Notes: generated from the letters alone by a model not told the origin. A stretch of DNA of 64,000 nucleotides from Chitinophagaceae bacterium LGM1 (GCA_018604165.1 CP075895.1:2971001-3035000); one strand, 5' to 3'; positions 27,122-36,815 are shown, counted from the stretch's first letter. A program made the numbers and translations.

Positions 27122-27985
27122 TTAAACAGTATCCATGAAATTTTTCTCTACCTTATTGAAAATAAGGATACCAGCAAACAATATTATCAATGTAGCTGCT
27201 ATGCTATATGTGAAGTATGTAATATTGAACGCACCTGCACCCAGAAATGCAAATCTGAATGTTTCTATAATGGCAGTAAATGGGTTGGCGGCAATCAGCC
27301 ATTTATATTTTTCGGGTGCTAGCGATAAAGGATATACAATAGGTGTGGCATACATCAATAGCTGCACGCCGAATGTGAGCAGAAACCTTAAATCGCGATA
27401 CTTGGTGGTAAGCGCTGAAAAAATTATACCCAAGCCCAACCCCTGTAAACCCATCAGCAATACCAATACGGGAAATAAAACTACCGCCCATGTGATATGC
27501 AGGTTGTTGTCATCAAAAATCATGTAGTATGCCAGCACTACAAAAAACAGCAATAATTGTATACCAAGCCTTATCATATTTGACAAGATGATTGACAATG
27601 GAATAATCAACCTCGGGAAATATACCTTGCCGAAGATGCTGGCGTTTGCTGTAAATGTTTCCGATGTTTTGGTAAGCGACTCTGCAAAATATGCCCAGCA
27701 TGTAACGCCTGCCAGATAAAAAACAATAGCAGGCACACCATCTGTAGGTAATTGTGCTATGCGGCCAAATACCAACAAAAACATAAGCGTGGTAAGTATA
27801 GGCTGGACCAAAAACCAAATAGGCCCCAAAATGGTTTGCTTATAAAATGATACAAAGTCGCGCTTTACAAGCAGCAATACCAAATCTCTGTATCGCCAAA
27901 GCTCTTTTATGTTTATATCAAACAGGCCTGCTTTGGGTTTTATTACAAGGCTCCAGTCGGCTGTATTTTCGTGTACGTCTTTCAA
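27122..27985 (-). CDS. wzm: polysaccharide ABC exporter permease (Wzm-like)
   Basis: About 287 residues with the start placed at TTG 27985, four bases after the fcl stop; a TTG at 28030 would overlap fcl by 41 bases, and there is no ATG near either. The N terminus has the amphipathic segment ELWRYRDLVLLLVKRDF that precedes membrane helix one, then FYKQTILGPIWFLVQPI, the classical ABC-2 glycan permease signature, and about six membrane helices. It exports the lipid-linked polysaccharide across the inner membrane with the ATPase next to it. Confidence 0.9.
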   Translation of the reverse strand: MKDVHENTADWSLVIKPKAGLFDINIKELWRYRDLVLLLVKRDFVSFYKQTILGPIWFLVQPILTTLMFLLVFGRIAQLPTDGVPAIVFYLAGVTCWAYFAESLTKTSETFTANASIFGKVYFPRLIIPLSIILSNMIRLGIQLLLFFVVLAYYMIFDDNNLHITWAVVLFPVLVLLMGLQGLGLGIIFSALTTKYRDLRFLLTFGVQLLMYATPIVYPLSLAPEKYKWLIAANPFTAIIETFRFAFLGAGAFNITYFTYSIAATLIILFAGILIFNKVEKNFMDTV

Positions 27986-27989
27986 AGTG

Positions 27990-28919
27990 TTACGTTGGTT
28001 GTAAAAACCGTTGATTATATACTTTTTCAATACCCTCTTTCAGTGTAGTGGTTGCTTTCCAGCCCATAGCCGTTAGCTTACTTACATCCATCAGTTTGCG
28101 TGGTGTGCCGTCTGGCTTTTCAGTATCCCACACTATATTTCCTTCGTATCCTACAATTTCCTTTATCAATGCTGCAAGGTCTGCTATGCTTATATCTTCG
28201 CCCACACCAATATTTACAAACCCTGCTTCGTTGCAGTGATGCATCAGATAATAACAGGCATCTGCCAAATCATCTGCATACAAAAACTCCCGCAATGGTT
28301 TGCCGGTGCCCCATACTGTTACTTCTAGCGCACCGTTTTCCTTCGCTTCATGAAACTTCCGCAATAATGCAGGTAATACATGCGATGTATTGAGGTCATA
28401 ATTATCGTTAGGCCCGTACAGGTTAGTAGGCATTACAGATATAAAGTTGCAACCGTATTGATAACGATACGCGTCGCACATTTTTATACCTGCTATTTTG
28501 GCTATGGCATACGGTTCGTTGGTTGATTCCAGCAGCCCTGTCAACAGGTACTCCTCTTTTAGTGGTTGCGGAGCCATTTTAGGGTATATGCAAGATGACC
28601 CTAAGAACATCAGCTTCTTTACCCCATGCTTATATGCCTGATGAATAACATTATTCTGTATCATCAGGTTATCGTACAAGAAATCTGCTTTGTATTTATC
28701 ATTCGCTAGTATACCGCCAACTTTTGCCGCCGCCAGAAAAACATAGTCTGGCTGATGTGTAGCAAAGAACGCTTCAACCGCTAGTTGGTTTCTCAAATCC
28801 AGTTCTGCAGATGTTTTCCCTATGATGTTAGTAAAGCCTGCTTGTTGTAATCTTCTTACTATAGCACTGCCCACCATACCATTGTGTCCCGCTACGTATA
28901 CCTTACTCGTATTTTCCAT
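27990..28919 (-). CDS. fcl: GDP-L-fucose synthase
   Basis: 309 residues, the standard size. NADP motif GHNGMVG at 11-17, catalytic Y137 and K141 in NEPYAIAKIAG, with SSCIYPKMA and MPTNLYGPNDNYD, hallmarks of GDP-4-keto-6-deoxymannose epimerase/reductase. It performs the last step to GDP-L-fucose (or its analogue). It lies two bases after gmd, so both steps from GDP-mannose are encoded together. This predicts fucose or a derivative in the exported glycan. Confidence 0.96.
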   Translation of the reverse strand: MENTSKVYVAGHNGMVGSAIVRRLQQAGFTNIIGKTSAELDLRNQLAVEAFFATHQPDYVFLAAAKVGGILANDKYKADFLYDNLMIQNNVIHQAYKHGVKKLMFLGSSCIYPKMAPQPLKEEYLLTGLLESTNEPYAIAKIAGIKMCDAYRYQYGCNFISVMPTNLYGPNDNYDLNTSHVLPALLRKFHEAKENGALEVTVWGTGKPLREFLYADDLADACYYLMHHCNEAGFVNIGVGEDISIADLAALIKEIVGYEGNIVWDTEKPDGTPRKLMDVSKLTAMGWKATTTLKEGIEKVYNQRFLQPT

Positions 28920-28921
28920 CT

Positions 28922-30034
28922 TTACTCGTATTTTGGTATTGAAGTGTATCCTGCTGCTTTCAGTATTTTTTCTTTCTGAAAAACCTGCATATCATACGCT
29001 ACCATTTCCCGTACCATTTCTGCCAATGTATATTGTGGTTCCCAGCCCAATTGTGTTCTTGCTTTGGTAGCATCTCCTATCAGCAGGTCTACTTCCGTTG
29101 GCCTGAAGTATTTAGGGTCTACACATACCACTACTTGTCCGGTTTTCATGAAAGTATCATCCGTTACAGATTTAATGATACCTATTTCGTCAACACCCTC
29201 ACCTTTAAATTCCAGTTCGGCACCTGCTTCCGCAAATGCCATTTTTATAAAATCTCTTACATAAGTCGTAATGCCTGTAGCTATTACATAGTCTTCTGCT
29301 ACATCTTGCTGCAATATGCGCCACATGGCATCTACATAGTCTTTAGCATGCCCCCAGTCGCGTTGCGCATTCAGGTTACCTATGTATAGTTTATCCTGCA
29401 AACCCAGTGCTATTTGTGCTACTGCTCTTGTTATTTTTCTCGTTACAAATGTTTCGCCACGCAGGGGGCTTTCGTGGTTGAAGAGTATACCGTTGCTGGC
29501 GAACATATTGTATGCTTCGCGATAGTTAATCGTTATCCAGTATGCATAGAGTTTTGCAACACCATATGGAGAGCGCGGATAAAAAGGTGTTTTTTCAGAC
29601 TGCGGCACTTCCTGCACCAGCCCGTATAGTTCTGATGTAGATGCCTGATAAATTTTTGTTTTCTCTGTCAGGTTCAGCAACCTTACGGCTTCCAATACCC
29701 TTAGTGTACCCGTACCATCTGCGTTGGCTGTATACTCCGGCGTAGCAAAGCTCACCTGTACATGGCTCATAGCACCTAGGTTGTATATCTCATCGGGCTG
29801 TACTTCCTGTATGATGCGTATGATATTGGTACTGTCAGTCAAATCGCCATAATGCAATATAAACTGACGGCCCGATACGTGCGGGTCTTCGTACAGGTGG
29901 TCTATACGGTCGGTATTAAACAGCGAGCTTCTGCGTTTGATGCCATGTACTTCATAACCCTTTTTCAGCAGCAACTCACTCAGGTAAGCTCCATCTTGTC
30001 CCGTAACACCTGTTATCAATGCTTTTTTAGCCAT
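28922..30034 (-). CDS. gmd: GDP-mannose 4,6-dehydratase
   Basis: 370 residues. NADP motif GVTGQDG at 9-15, [18 protein letters not shown], catalytic Y157 and K161 in [11 protein letters not shown], and [18 protein letters not shown] are all diagnostic. It converts GDP-D-mannose to GDP-4-keto-6-deoxy-D-mannose, used by the adjacent fcl product. The start follows the stop of the upstream glycosyltransferase by five bases. Confidence 0.97.
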   Translation of the reverse strand: MAKKALITGVTGQDGAYLSELLLKKGYEVHGIKRRSSLFNTDRIDHLYEDPHVSGRQFILHYGDLTDSTNIIRIIQEVQPDEIYNLGAMSHVQVSFATPEYTANADGTGTLRVLEAVRLLNLTEKTKIYQASTSELYGLVQEVPQSEKTPFYPRSPYGVAKLYAYWITINYREAYNMFASNGILFNHESPLRGETFVTRKITRAVAQIALGLQDKLYIGNLNAQRDWGHAKDYVDAMWRILQQDVAEDYVIATGITTYVRDFIKMAFAEAGAELEFKGEGVDEIGIIKSVTDDTFMKTGQVVVCVDPKYFRPTEVDLLIGDATKARTQLGWEPQYTLAEMVREMVAYDMQVFQKEKILKAAGYTSIPKYE

Positions 30035-30039
30035 CTATA

Positions 30040-31164
30040 TTAGTTAAGTATCGGGGTTAAAAGGTTTTTCAGTGTTTGTTGATATGCATCGAAGCCGAAG
30101 TAGTGTTTTGCTTTCTGCTGCAATGCAGATGCAGCGACATCAGTATACTCACCCCGTTTTACTATTTTTTCTTCTAATGCATCTGCTATCGCTATTATAT
30201 CTGTCGCATTGATGATAGTGCCTAATTCTCCATTCCGCAATGCATCTACGCTACCATCGCTATTCCCTGCTATTACATTTCGTCCGCAAGCCATAGCCTC
30301 TATAAACACAATGCCAAAACCCTCGCCCGTGCTTGGCATAATAAATACATCTGCCAACTGATAGTGTGCAGTTATCTCCGCATCGTCTATATATCCCGCA
30401 AATATTACTTTATCATCCAGTTTCAAATCTCTTATCAATAAGTCCAGCCTTGCTTTTTCTTCATCATCATACTTGCCCGCCAACAGGTATTTGATGTTTG
30501 TATATTTTTCTGCCAGCTTGGCTACTGCTTTTATCACGGCATCGTAGCCCTTGTATTGCTCTTTCGAAGAAAGCCTGCATAATGTGTACACTATAAAGTC
30601 GTCTTTGCTTATACTGTATCTGTTCACCAAATCCTCACTTTTATCAAACGTTGCGGGATAATCAAAATACGGGTCTATCGTGTTATGCAGTACCGCTACT
30701 TTATCGGCAGCCTTGCCTTGTTTTCTAATTATTTGCTGACGGGTGTATTCGCTAACCGCAAATATTTTATCCGTATTGTCTATAAGTTTTTTCTTCAGCC
30801 CCGTAACAGGCTCCCACACTTCTATGCCGTGGCATATAAGCACCAGTTTCTTTTTAGGGAATATGGCTTTCAACGCTACGCCTATTACTGCCGTATTGAT
30901 GTGCCCCAATACAATTACATCGCTACTTATACCTTTCAATATACTGTTCAGCGTAAAAAATATTTTGCTACGGGCATATCCAGCATATTGCTTCTGTGGG
31001 TAGTAGTCTTCATTTGCTGTTTCATCGCACAATGATGTGCTATATGTTTGTATGTTCAACTGACCACTGATGTTATGCAATGCTTTCAGAAAACATCGGT
31101 TAAACTTTTCCAACCCACCTGTTCTGTAAAAAGCCATCAGGTTCACAAACAATAATTTTTGCAT
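30040..31164 (-). CDS. glycosyltransferase family 4
   Basis: 374 residues. Acceptor domain with GGLEKFNRCFLKAL and VLICHGIEVWEPV; donor domain with DFIVYTLCRLSSKEQYKGYDAV, KYLLAGKYDDEEKARLD and VIFAGYIDDAEITAHYQ; donor signature EGFGIVFIEAMACGRNVIAG with E-x7-E. A retaining GT4 enzyme, probably using GDP- or UDP-sugar. Its ATG overlaps the asnB-like stop by one base, so it is translationally coupled to it. Confidence 0.93.
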   Translation of the reverse strand: MQKLLFVNLMAFYRTGGLEKFNRCFLKALHNISGQLNIQTYSTSLCDETANEDYYPQKQYAGYARSKIFFTLNSILKGISSDVIVLGHINTAVIGVALKAIFPKKKLVLICHGIEVWEPVTGLKKKLIDNTDKIFAVSEYTRQQIIRKQGKAADKVAVLHNTIDPYFDYPATFDKSEDLVNRYSISKDDFIVYTLCRLSSKEQYKGYDAVIKAVAKLAEKYTNIKYLLAGKYDDEEKARLDLLIRDLKLDDKVIFAGYIDDAEITAHYQLADVFIMPSTGEGFGIVFIEAMACGRNVIAGNSDGSVDALRNGELGTIINATDIIAIADALEEKIVKRGEYTDVAASALQQKAKHYFGFDAYQQTLKNLLTPILN

Positions 31165-32945
31165 TATTGGTGCAGGTGGTTATAGTTTGCCATTACCAGA
31201 TATGCCCAATACCTGCTCCAGTTAATATTACCAGCCTGATAGGCTTTTACTATCTGTTTGCTTGTTTGAGTGAAACATATTTCTTCGTTCCCCTTCATCC
31301 AGTTGCGAAACGGGAAAACAAAACCTTGCTTTTTCCTGTCCCATATTTCGCGGGGCAGCACATCGTTGTATGCCTTTACCAATAGATGCTTAGGCATTGC
31401 CTCATTGTATTTTACAGACGGGGATATATTGTTTACCAAGTTCACCAAGTCGGTATCCAGAAAAGGTACTCTTACCTCCACACTATGCCACATACTCATC
31501 ACATCTGTATCGCGTAGCAACTGGCTCTGCATATACAGGTTTTTTTCCATGTACGATGCCCTGTTGCCATAGGCTTGAGATGCAATATTATTATCTACCG
31601 AAACATTGTATGCTATCTGGGTTATTTCTTTTGCATCCGCATTCAATACACTTGCAGCTTCTTTTATGCTATAAAAACCCCTGTTGAACAGGTATTCACT
31701 TAGAGGATGTTTGTCTGCCAGGTAAGTTACTTTCTGGTATTTGTCTTTACCCAGCAAGTTGCCTGCTTTTAACAACGCAGGTGGTAATGCTTTCAGTCGT
31801 TTCAGCATATTGCCCCTGTAAAAAGAAGCATAGCCGCCAAAGAGTTCATCTGCACCAAGCCCCGAAAGCACCGCTTTCAATCCGTACTCTTTTGCATACT
31901 TGCATATAAAGTAGGTATTGATACCATCTGTTGATGGCTGATCCATTGCCTTGAATATATCGGGCAGAGCATCGAAAAAAGTTTCTTTTGTCAGCTTAAA
32001 GCTCTTATGCTTCGACTGTACTAAACCTGCTATGGTTTGCTGATACCGTTCTTCCGAAAAATCTTTATCGTCAAATACGATGGATAAAGTATGCAGGTCT
32101 GTATGACCTGTTTGTTTAGCTATTAAAGTTATCAGGCTGCTGTCTATACCCCCGCTTAAAAACATACCGATAGATGCATCAGAAATCAGGTGCCTGTCTA
32201 CTGCTTGGTTAAGTACGTGCTTTACTTGTTCCTTAGCTGTTTCTTCGTCGGTTATTACATCTGCATACGCATCTGCTGCAAAAACAGTTGTAGTAGTTTG
32301 CAGCGTTATGGTATCTATAGTGGTGTAGCTGCCTTTAGCATGCATCCGCACACCTTTCAGGGTGGTATGCGGCTCTGGCACATATCCATATATCAGTATA
32401 TACGCTTTCCATGCTTCATTTTCCTGCCATCTAACAGATAGTGTTTTAAATGCTTTTATTTCTGAAGCGAAATATACAGTATCATCTGTATATGCATAAT
32501 ACAAAGGCTTTATCCCATTGGGGTCTCTTGCAAGTATCAATTGGCATTGTTTGTTATCATGCAGCGCGAGGGCAAACATACCCTTCAGCTTTGCAAAGCA
32601 AGCCGTACCCCAATGTTGGTAGCTTTTTATGATTACTTCCGTATCGGATGATGTATGAAAATGATAACCTGCCGATTGCAGTTGCTGTTTCAGTTCTTTG
32701 TAATTATATATCTCGCCGTTATATACCAGCACTACTCCGCCATCTTCGCTATGCATGGGTTGATGCCCGCCTGCAGAAAGGTCTATGATAGATAACCTTC
32801 TGTGAGCAAGTGCCAGTTTATTATCCGCACTTACATACAAGCCCTCATCATCAGGGCCACCATGTGCCATTACATCGCGCATGGCGATAGCTCCTGTGCG
32901 GGTATTGAGGGTGGTTTTAGTAAGTATCCCTGCTATACGGCACAT
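31164..32945 (-). CDS. asnB: asparagine synthase (glutamine-hydrolysing)-like amidotransferase
   Basis: 593 residues. N-terminal class II glutaminase domain with nucleophile C2 (MCRIAGI), then HRRLSIIDLS and the synthetase domain with PP-loop SGGIDSSL and LGADELFGGYASFYRG. General asparagine synthesis is possible. Inside a polysaccharide operon, however, such genes (for example WbpS-type) often amidate the carboxyl of uronic acid sugars, which would fit the 2,3-diacetamido uronic acid genes further on. Sequence alone does not distinguish the two. It starts 138 bases after the wzc stop. Confidence 0.88.
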   Translation of the reverse strand: MCRIAGILTKTTLNTRTGAIAMRDVMAHGGPDDEGLYVSADNKLALAHRRLSIIDLSAGGHQPMHSEDGGVVLVYNGEIYNYKELKQQLQSAGYHFHTSSDTEVIIKSYQHWGTACFAKLKGMFALALHDNKQCQLILARDPNGIKPLYYAYTDDTVYFASEIKAFKTLSVRWQENEAWKAYILIYGYVPEPHTTLKGVRMHAKGSYTTIDTITLQTTTTVFAADAYADVITDEETAKEQVKHVLNQAVDRHLISDASIGMFLSGGIDSSLITLIAKQTGHTDLHTLSIVFDDKDFSEERYQQTIAGLVQSKHKSFKLTKETFFDALPDIFKAMDQPSTDGINTYFICKYAKEYGLKAVLSGLGADELFGGYASFYRGNMLKRLKALPPALLKAGNLLGKDKYQKVTYLADKHPLSEYLFNRGFYSIKEAASVLNADAKEITQIAYNVSVDNNIASQAYGNRASYMEKNLYMQSQLLRDTDVMSMWHSVEVRVPFLDTDLVNLVNNISPSVKYNEAMPKHLLVKAYNDVLPREIWDRKKQGFVFPFRNWMKGNEEICFTQTSKQIVKAYQAGNINWSRYWAYLVMANYNHLHQ

Positions 32946-33083
32946 GTTTTTGTAGGATGATTATCGGGCAATTTATTTTGTATTTCCATGGCTTCGCCAT
33001 CGTCAGTCACACAAAGGTGAAACGACGGCTTTGTTGAACTATAAAGAAAACTAAGGTTTATTAGGACGTTTACAAGAAGGGCT

Positions 33084-35537
33084 TTACCTACGCTTGGTGA
33101 CGATGCCCTTAATACGGTCTACCGCCTTCTGCAACAGGTTTTTATTTTTATCGTCTTCTTCAAAATATCCGTTTGAGTATTTGCCATAACCATAGCCGTA
33201 ACCATAGCCATAACCGTAGCCATAACCATAGCCCGACTCGTAGCCGTAGCCATAGCCATACGCATACCCACGCCTATATACAACGTCGTTAATAACGTAG
33301 CTGAGGCGTTTCATTTTTTTATTTTCAAGCAGCTCGTTAGGTATCTGCAACTGTTGCCTGAAGGTATAACCCTGCCTTACAATATATAAAGTGGCACTTG
33401 CAAAACGGTTTAACAGCAAAGCATCCGTTACCAGACCTACTGGTGCTGTATCAATCAGTATATAGTCAAAGTTTTCTTTCAGGTAGTCAAACAGTTCATC
33501 TATTTTCGGGAGCATAATAAGTTCTGCCGGATTAGGGGGTATGGGTCCCGATGGTATTATGAACAGATTATCTTCATGTCCGGATGGTAGTATGATGTCT
33601 TTTATCTCGCTTTGCCCTACCGCATAGCTCGATAAGCCTACTTTATTATTTAAACCCAGATTTTTGGATATTTTCGGTTTACGAAGGTCAAGCTCTAACA
33701 GCACTACTTTCTTACCGGATATGGCAAACGTACTTGCAAGGTTGATGGCAATGAAAGATTTACCCTCACCACTCATGCTGGATGTGAGCAATATCACCTT
33801 ATCTGTTTTCTCAGGCATCAAAAACTGTATATTGGTTCTCAATGCCCTGAACTGTTCAGACAATGCAGAGTGACTATTACTCTTCACGGCCATTGAAGCT
33901 TCGTTTTCATTATGGCCTATCTCACCAATTACCGGTATTTCAGAGTTGGCGATGATATCGTTCTTGGTAATGATACGCGTGTTAAGCATTCGCCTCAGCA
34001 GCAGTATCACTATAGGTATGATAAAGCCCAACAACAGTGCAGTGCTTTTTATTCGTGAACGATTGGGCTTTATGGCACCGAAGTTTTCGGCACCATTAAT
34101 AACCGTTACGTTTGATACGGTTGAAGATTTTGCAACCTCTGTTTCTTCACGCTTCTTTAGCAGATACAGAAACAGCTCTTCCATAATATGCTGTTTACGA
34201 GAGTAGTCAAGGTATATTCTTTCCGTTTTGGGCACTTCTCTTATTTGCGCATCTATACTACCGCCTTGTTTTCTCAACTCGCCAATAACAACAGACAGGT
34301 TGCGTTTAGAAGATGCCAGGCTGTTACGCATATCCTCGCGCAGGGCTTCCAATTGTCGTTTGGTAGCTATAACGGCTGGGTTGGTTTCTGTCATTGTCAA
34401 TGCCTGCTGTTCCTTTTTATGCAGTAGGTCGTTGTAACGTTCTGCAACTCTTGAAAACGAAGCATTATCTCCCAACAAACCCGATGGCATAACCTGGTCG
34501 TTGTTTTGCGGATTGTTAACGTATTTTTCAACAGAGTTTATCAATTCCAGTTCTACTTCTTTTTGATATATCTGTTTATAGTTATCGCTCGTTGTAGCTA
34601 CCAGCAGCTTTGCCTGTTCATCCGCATCGCCTGTAAGTTTATTGCTTTTTTTAAAGAACTCTATTTTCTTTTCCCATCCTGTCAGTTCCTCGCTTACTCT
34701 ATCCAACCTTTCAGTGATAAACGCTATGGTATTAATAGCTATCCTGTTTCTATCTTCGATATTGGTGATGGCATATACTTTTACTAAAGTATCTAATACA
34801 TCCCTGCCTCTATTAGGCAACTCGTCTTGTATTGATATATTGATATAACTGGCTGCTTTATCGGGCTTTATGACATCTATACCACCTGCAAAAGCACTTG
34901 CTACTCCTCCGGCACTTTGCAACACAAAACCATACTTGGAATTGGGCCTGATAGATGCCGCGGCTGTACGCTCTACAGTTATTTCTCCCTGCGGTATATT
35001 TAGTGGCTTGTCTATTGATCCCTTCCAGGTATCTTTTTCGTTGCTGATGGTAAACTGTCCTTTGTTATCAAAAACAATTTTGTAGTCTGCGTAGTCTGTA
35101 AAGTTTTGTAAAACTGAGTCGCTGATGAGTACACGAAATGGACAGTCGTTGTAAAACTTTGTAGTCTTCACATTACCATATTCAAAGTATTGCAGGTTCA
35201 GCTTCAGTCGGTTCACCACTTTTTGCATCAGTGGCTTACTCTTCATCACCCTGATGATGTTGTTGATATCATTATTCTTGGATGATAAGCCTAATCCATC
35301 CAATATGATTTCATCTTTATTAGAAGTTTTAGAGCTACTTTCTCCCAGTAATATTTCTGTACCAATCTTGTAAACAGGGGTAGAATAACGCAAGTATAAT
35401 GTAGCACAAAGTAGTGCAATGGCTATACTACCTGCAAACCAAGGCCATGTACCCAACAAGGTTGTTAACACCCAGCGGACATTTAAGGCATTGCTGTCGC
35501 TTTCCTGTTTATTTTTAACGGTGAAATTGTTATCCAT
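33084..35537 (-). CDS. Wzc-like chain-length determinant and tyrosine autokinase
   Basis: 817 residues. Wzz-type domain with a first membrane helix near residues 28-50 and a second near 505-525, a long coiled-coil periplasmic region between, then a cytoplasmic BY-kinase with Walker A (SSMSGEGKS, about 585-592), Walker A' LLELDLRKP and Walker B ILIDTAPVG. Residues about 745-790 are a tail in which glycine and tyrosine alternate, with 16 tyrosines in roughly the last 70 residues; this is the autophosphorylated cluster of BY-kinases in an extreme form. It controls chain length and export. First gene of the minus-strand operon. Confidence 0.93.
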   Translation of the reverse strand: MDNNFTVKNKQESDSNALNVRWVLTTLLGTWPWFAGSIAIALLCATLYLRYSTPVYKIGTEILLGESSSKTSNKDEIILDGLGLSSKNNDINNIIRVMKSKPLMQKVVNRLKLNLQYFEYGNVKTTKFYNDCPFRVLISDSVLQNFTDYADYKIVFDNKGQFTISNEKDTWKGSIDKPLNIPQGEITVERTAAASIRPNSKYGFVLQSAGGVASAFAGGIDVIKPDKAASYINISIQDELPNRGRDVLDTLVKVYAITNIEDRNRIAINTIAFITERLDRVSEELTGWEKKIEFFKKSNKLTGDADEQAKLLVATTSDNYKQIYQKEVELELINSVEKYVNNPQNNDQVMPSGLLGDNASFSRVAERYNDLLHKKEQQALTMTETNPAVIATKRQLEALREDMRNSLASSKRNLSVVIGELRKQGGSIDAQIREVPKTERIYLDYSRKQHIMEELFLYLLKKREETEVAKSSTVSNVTVINGAENFGAIKPNRSRIKSTALLLGFIIPIVILLLRRMLNTRIITKNDIIANSEIPVIGEIGHNENEASMAVKSNSHSALSEQFRALRTNIQFLMPEKTDKVILLTSSMSGEGKSFIAINLASTFAISGKKVVLLELDLRKPKISKNLGLNNKVGLSSYAVGQSEIKDIILPSGHEDNLFIIPSGPIPPNPAELIMLPKIDELFDYLKENFDYILIDTAPVGLVTDALLLNRFASATLYIVRQGYTFRQQLQIPNELLENKKMKRLSYVINDVVYRRGYAYGYGYGYESGYGYGYGYGYGYGYGYGKYSNGYFEEDDKNKNLLQKAVDRIKGIVTKRR
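33184..33267 (-). repeat. tandem GGY-TAY hexanucleotide repeat encoding a Gly-Tyr tail
   Basis: Within the 3' part of the kinase gene, the coding strand repeats glycine codon plus tyrosine codon at least eight times without a break, and three more times before an Glu-Ser interruption. Third-codon positions vary (GGC/GGT, TAT/TAC), so the repeat is kept at the protein level rather than as a perfect DNA repeat. Such arrays can expand or contract by slippage, changing the number of phosphorylatable tyrosines. Confidence 0.9.
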
Positions 35538-35673
35538 TTTTTTGTAACTGCTGTTAAAATATTACAACCTGACAGGTATTTCAATCGGTATATTAATGCT
35601 ATTTTCTACGACGATAACCACATCCTGAAAACACATAGCAAAATATAGCTATCCAACCCTGTATCTCAAGCGG

Positions 35674-35705
35674 CAAAAGTACTCTAAAAATACAAGACAT
35701 CCCAA
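35674..35705 (-). promoter_or_regulatory. candidate promoter of the polysaccharide operon
   Basis: On the minus strand, TACTTTTG (35674-35681) matches the Bacteroidota -7 element TAnnTTTG, with a TTG 21 bases upstream (35703-35705) as a -33 element. Transcription would begin near 35667, giving a leader of about 130 bases before the kinase ATG. Spacing is at the long end of what is usual. Confidence 0.45.
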
Positions 35706-35817
35706 CCCATCAAGGTTACATAATCAATAATTTAGCCCTGTTTTTCAGTATATTCTACGCTGATTTTTTATTCATGCCAACTATATTTTTTTATACCTCA
35801 TCTATGTATTGCACAGC

Positions 35818-35848
35818 TTTGCTAGCTATGTATTTTAAACTACATTTG
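35818..35848 (+). promoter_or_regulatory. promoter of the Wza-like export gene
   Basis: TTTG (35818-35821), a 19-base spacer and TACATTTG (35841-35848) match the Bacteroidota -33/-7 consensus exactly. The start of transcription should lie near 35855, leaving only about eight bases before ATG 35863. Confidence 0.75.
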
Positions 35849-35862
35849 AGAAAAATTTCGTG

Positions 35863-36669
35863 ATGAGATTATATTCTGCAAATAAGTTGATGGTTGGTTT
35901 ATTCAACATACTGCTTATTTCATCTTTCTACATACTGTTACAGGGTTGCAGCAGTGCCAAAAAAGTACCTTATTTCCAAAATGTACCAGACAGTACGCAA
36001 AGCACATATACCGTACCCGAACATGCGTATGTAGAGCCTGTGATACAGGTAAATGATTTATTGTTTGTATCTGTACAAACAATTGACAATAAAGCAGGGC
36101 TTGGCGATGCATCCACAGCATCTGCAGCAACCAACGAAAAGACCAACAGCTATATTGTAGATAAAAATGGTATGATTGAAGTACCGTTGGTAGGCCGTGT
36201 AAACCTGCTTGGACAAACAACTACACAAGCTAAGGAAACAATACGTGAGCGAGCATCCAAATACTATGTCGACCCAATCATAAACGTACGTTTTATGAAT
36301 TTTTACATCAATATAATTGGAGATGTAGCAAGACCTGGAAAGTATAATATTACTGATGAGAAAACGAGCATAATAGATGCCGTAGCATTGGCAGGTGACC
36401 TTAGCATTACAGGTAAGCGATACAATATAATGCTCATACGTGAAGAAAACGGACAGAAACGCTTTATACGCTTTGATATGAACTCGACAGATATCTTTAA
36501 GTCGCCATACTACTATATGCGCAGCGGCGATATTGTGTATGTAGAGCCGCTGAAAGCCAGAGCTAGGGCAGGCACTACAGATGTATCAAACGACAGGTAC
36601 TTGTCTATCGTCACCTCAATATTGTCAATAGGCGTGCTGTTATTCACTGTCTTTAATAGCAGTAAGTAA
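35863..36669 (+). CDS. polysaccharide export outer-membrane lipoprotein (Wza/BexD-like)
   Basis: 268 residues from ATG 35863 (a GTG one codon earlier is possible). A signal peptide ends in the lipobox LLQGC (Cys near residue 28). Poly-export domain follows with NDLLFVSVQ, GMIEVPLVGRVNLLGQT and TQAKETIRERASKYYVDPIINVRFMNF-like strands, then an SLBB-type domain (INIIGDVARPGKYNI, DAVALAGDLSITG) and a C-terminal hydrophobic segment near 245-262. Shorter than E. coli Wza (about 380). It forms the outer-membrane exit for the glycan and stands divergent to the kinase gene. Confidence 0.92.
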   Translation: MRLYSANKLMVGLFNILLISSFYILLQGCSSAKKVPYFQNVPDSTQSTYTVPEHAYVEPVIQVNDLLFVSVQTIDNKAGLGDASTASAATNEKTNSYIVDKNGMIEVPLVGRVNLLGQTTTQAKETIRERASKYYVDPIINVRFMNFYINIIGDVARPGKYNITDEKTSIIDAVALAGDLSITGKRYNIMLIREENGQKRFIRFDMNSTDIFKSPYYYMRSGDIVYVEPLKARARAGTTDVSNDRYLSIVTSILSIGVLLFTVFNSSK

Positions 36670-36698
36670 TAAGTTTATCTTGTAGATTGTATTAAAAA

Positions 36699-36732
36699 AA
36701 CAAAGCGCACTAATCAGTTAGTGCGCTTTGTT
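36699..36732. terminator. bidirectional intrinsic terminator
   Basis: A perfect 13-base-pair stem (36701-36713 with 36718-36730, loop tcag) is flanked by an A-run on the left and T residues on the right. It can stop the export lipoprotein transcript (+) and the beta-barrel gene transcript (-), which converge here. Confidence 0.85.
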
Positions 36733-36815
36733 ATTATGTAGTATTTCAGTCTATTATTGTGTGGGAAAACGATGTTTAATTATTTGTCGTTCCTTCTGCA
36801 GCTAACGAAAGGCTT

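Larger units (their letters stand above)
35538..35862. promoter_or_regulatory. divergent intergenic promoter region of the polysaccharide locus
   Basis: 325 bases without a gene, between the kinase gene (minus) and the export lipoprotein gene (plus). It is AT-rich and contains one promoter-like element in each direction, listed separately. No clear operator palindrome or terminator is visible, so both arms are probably expressed together. Confidence 0.7.
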
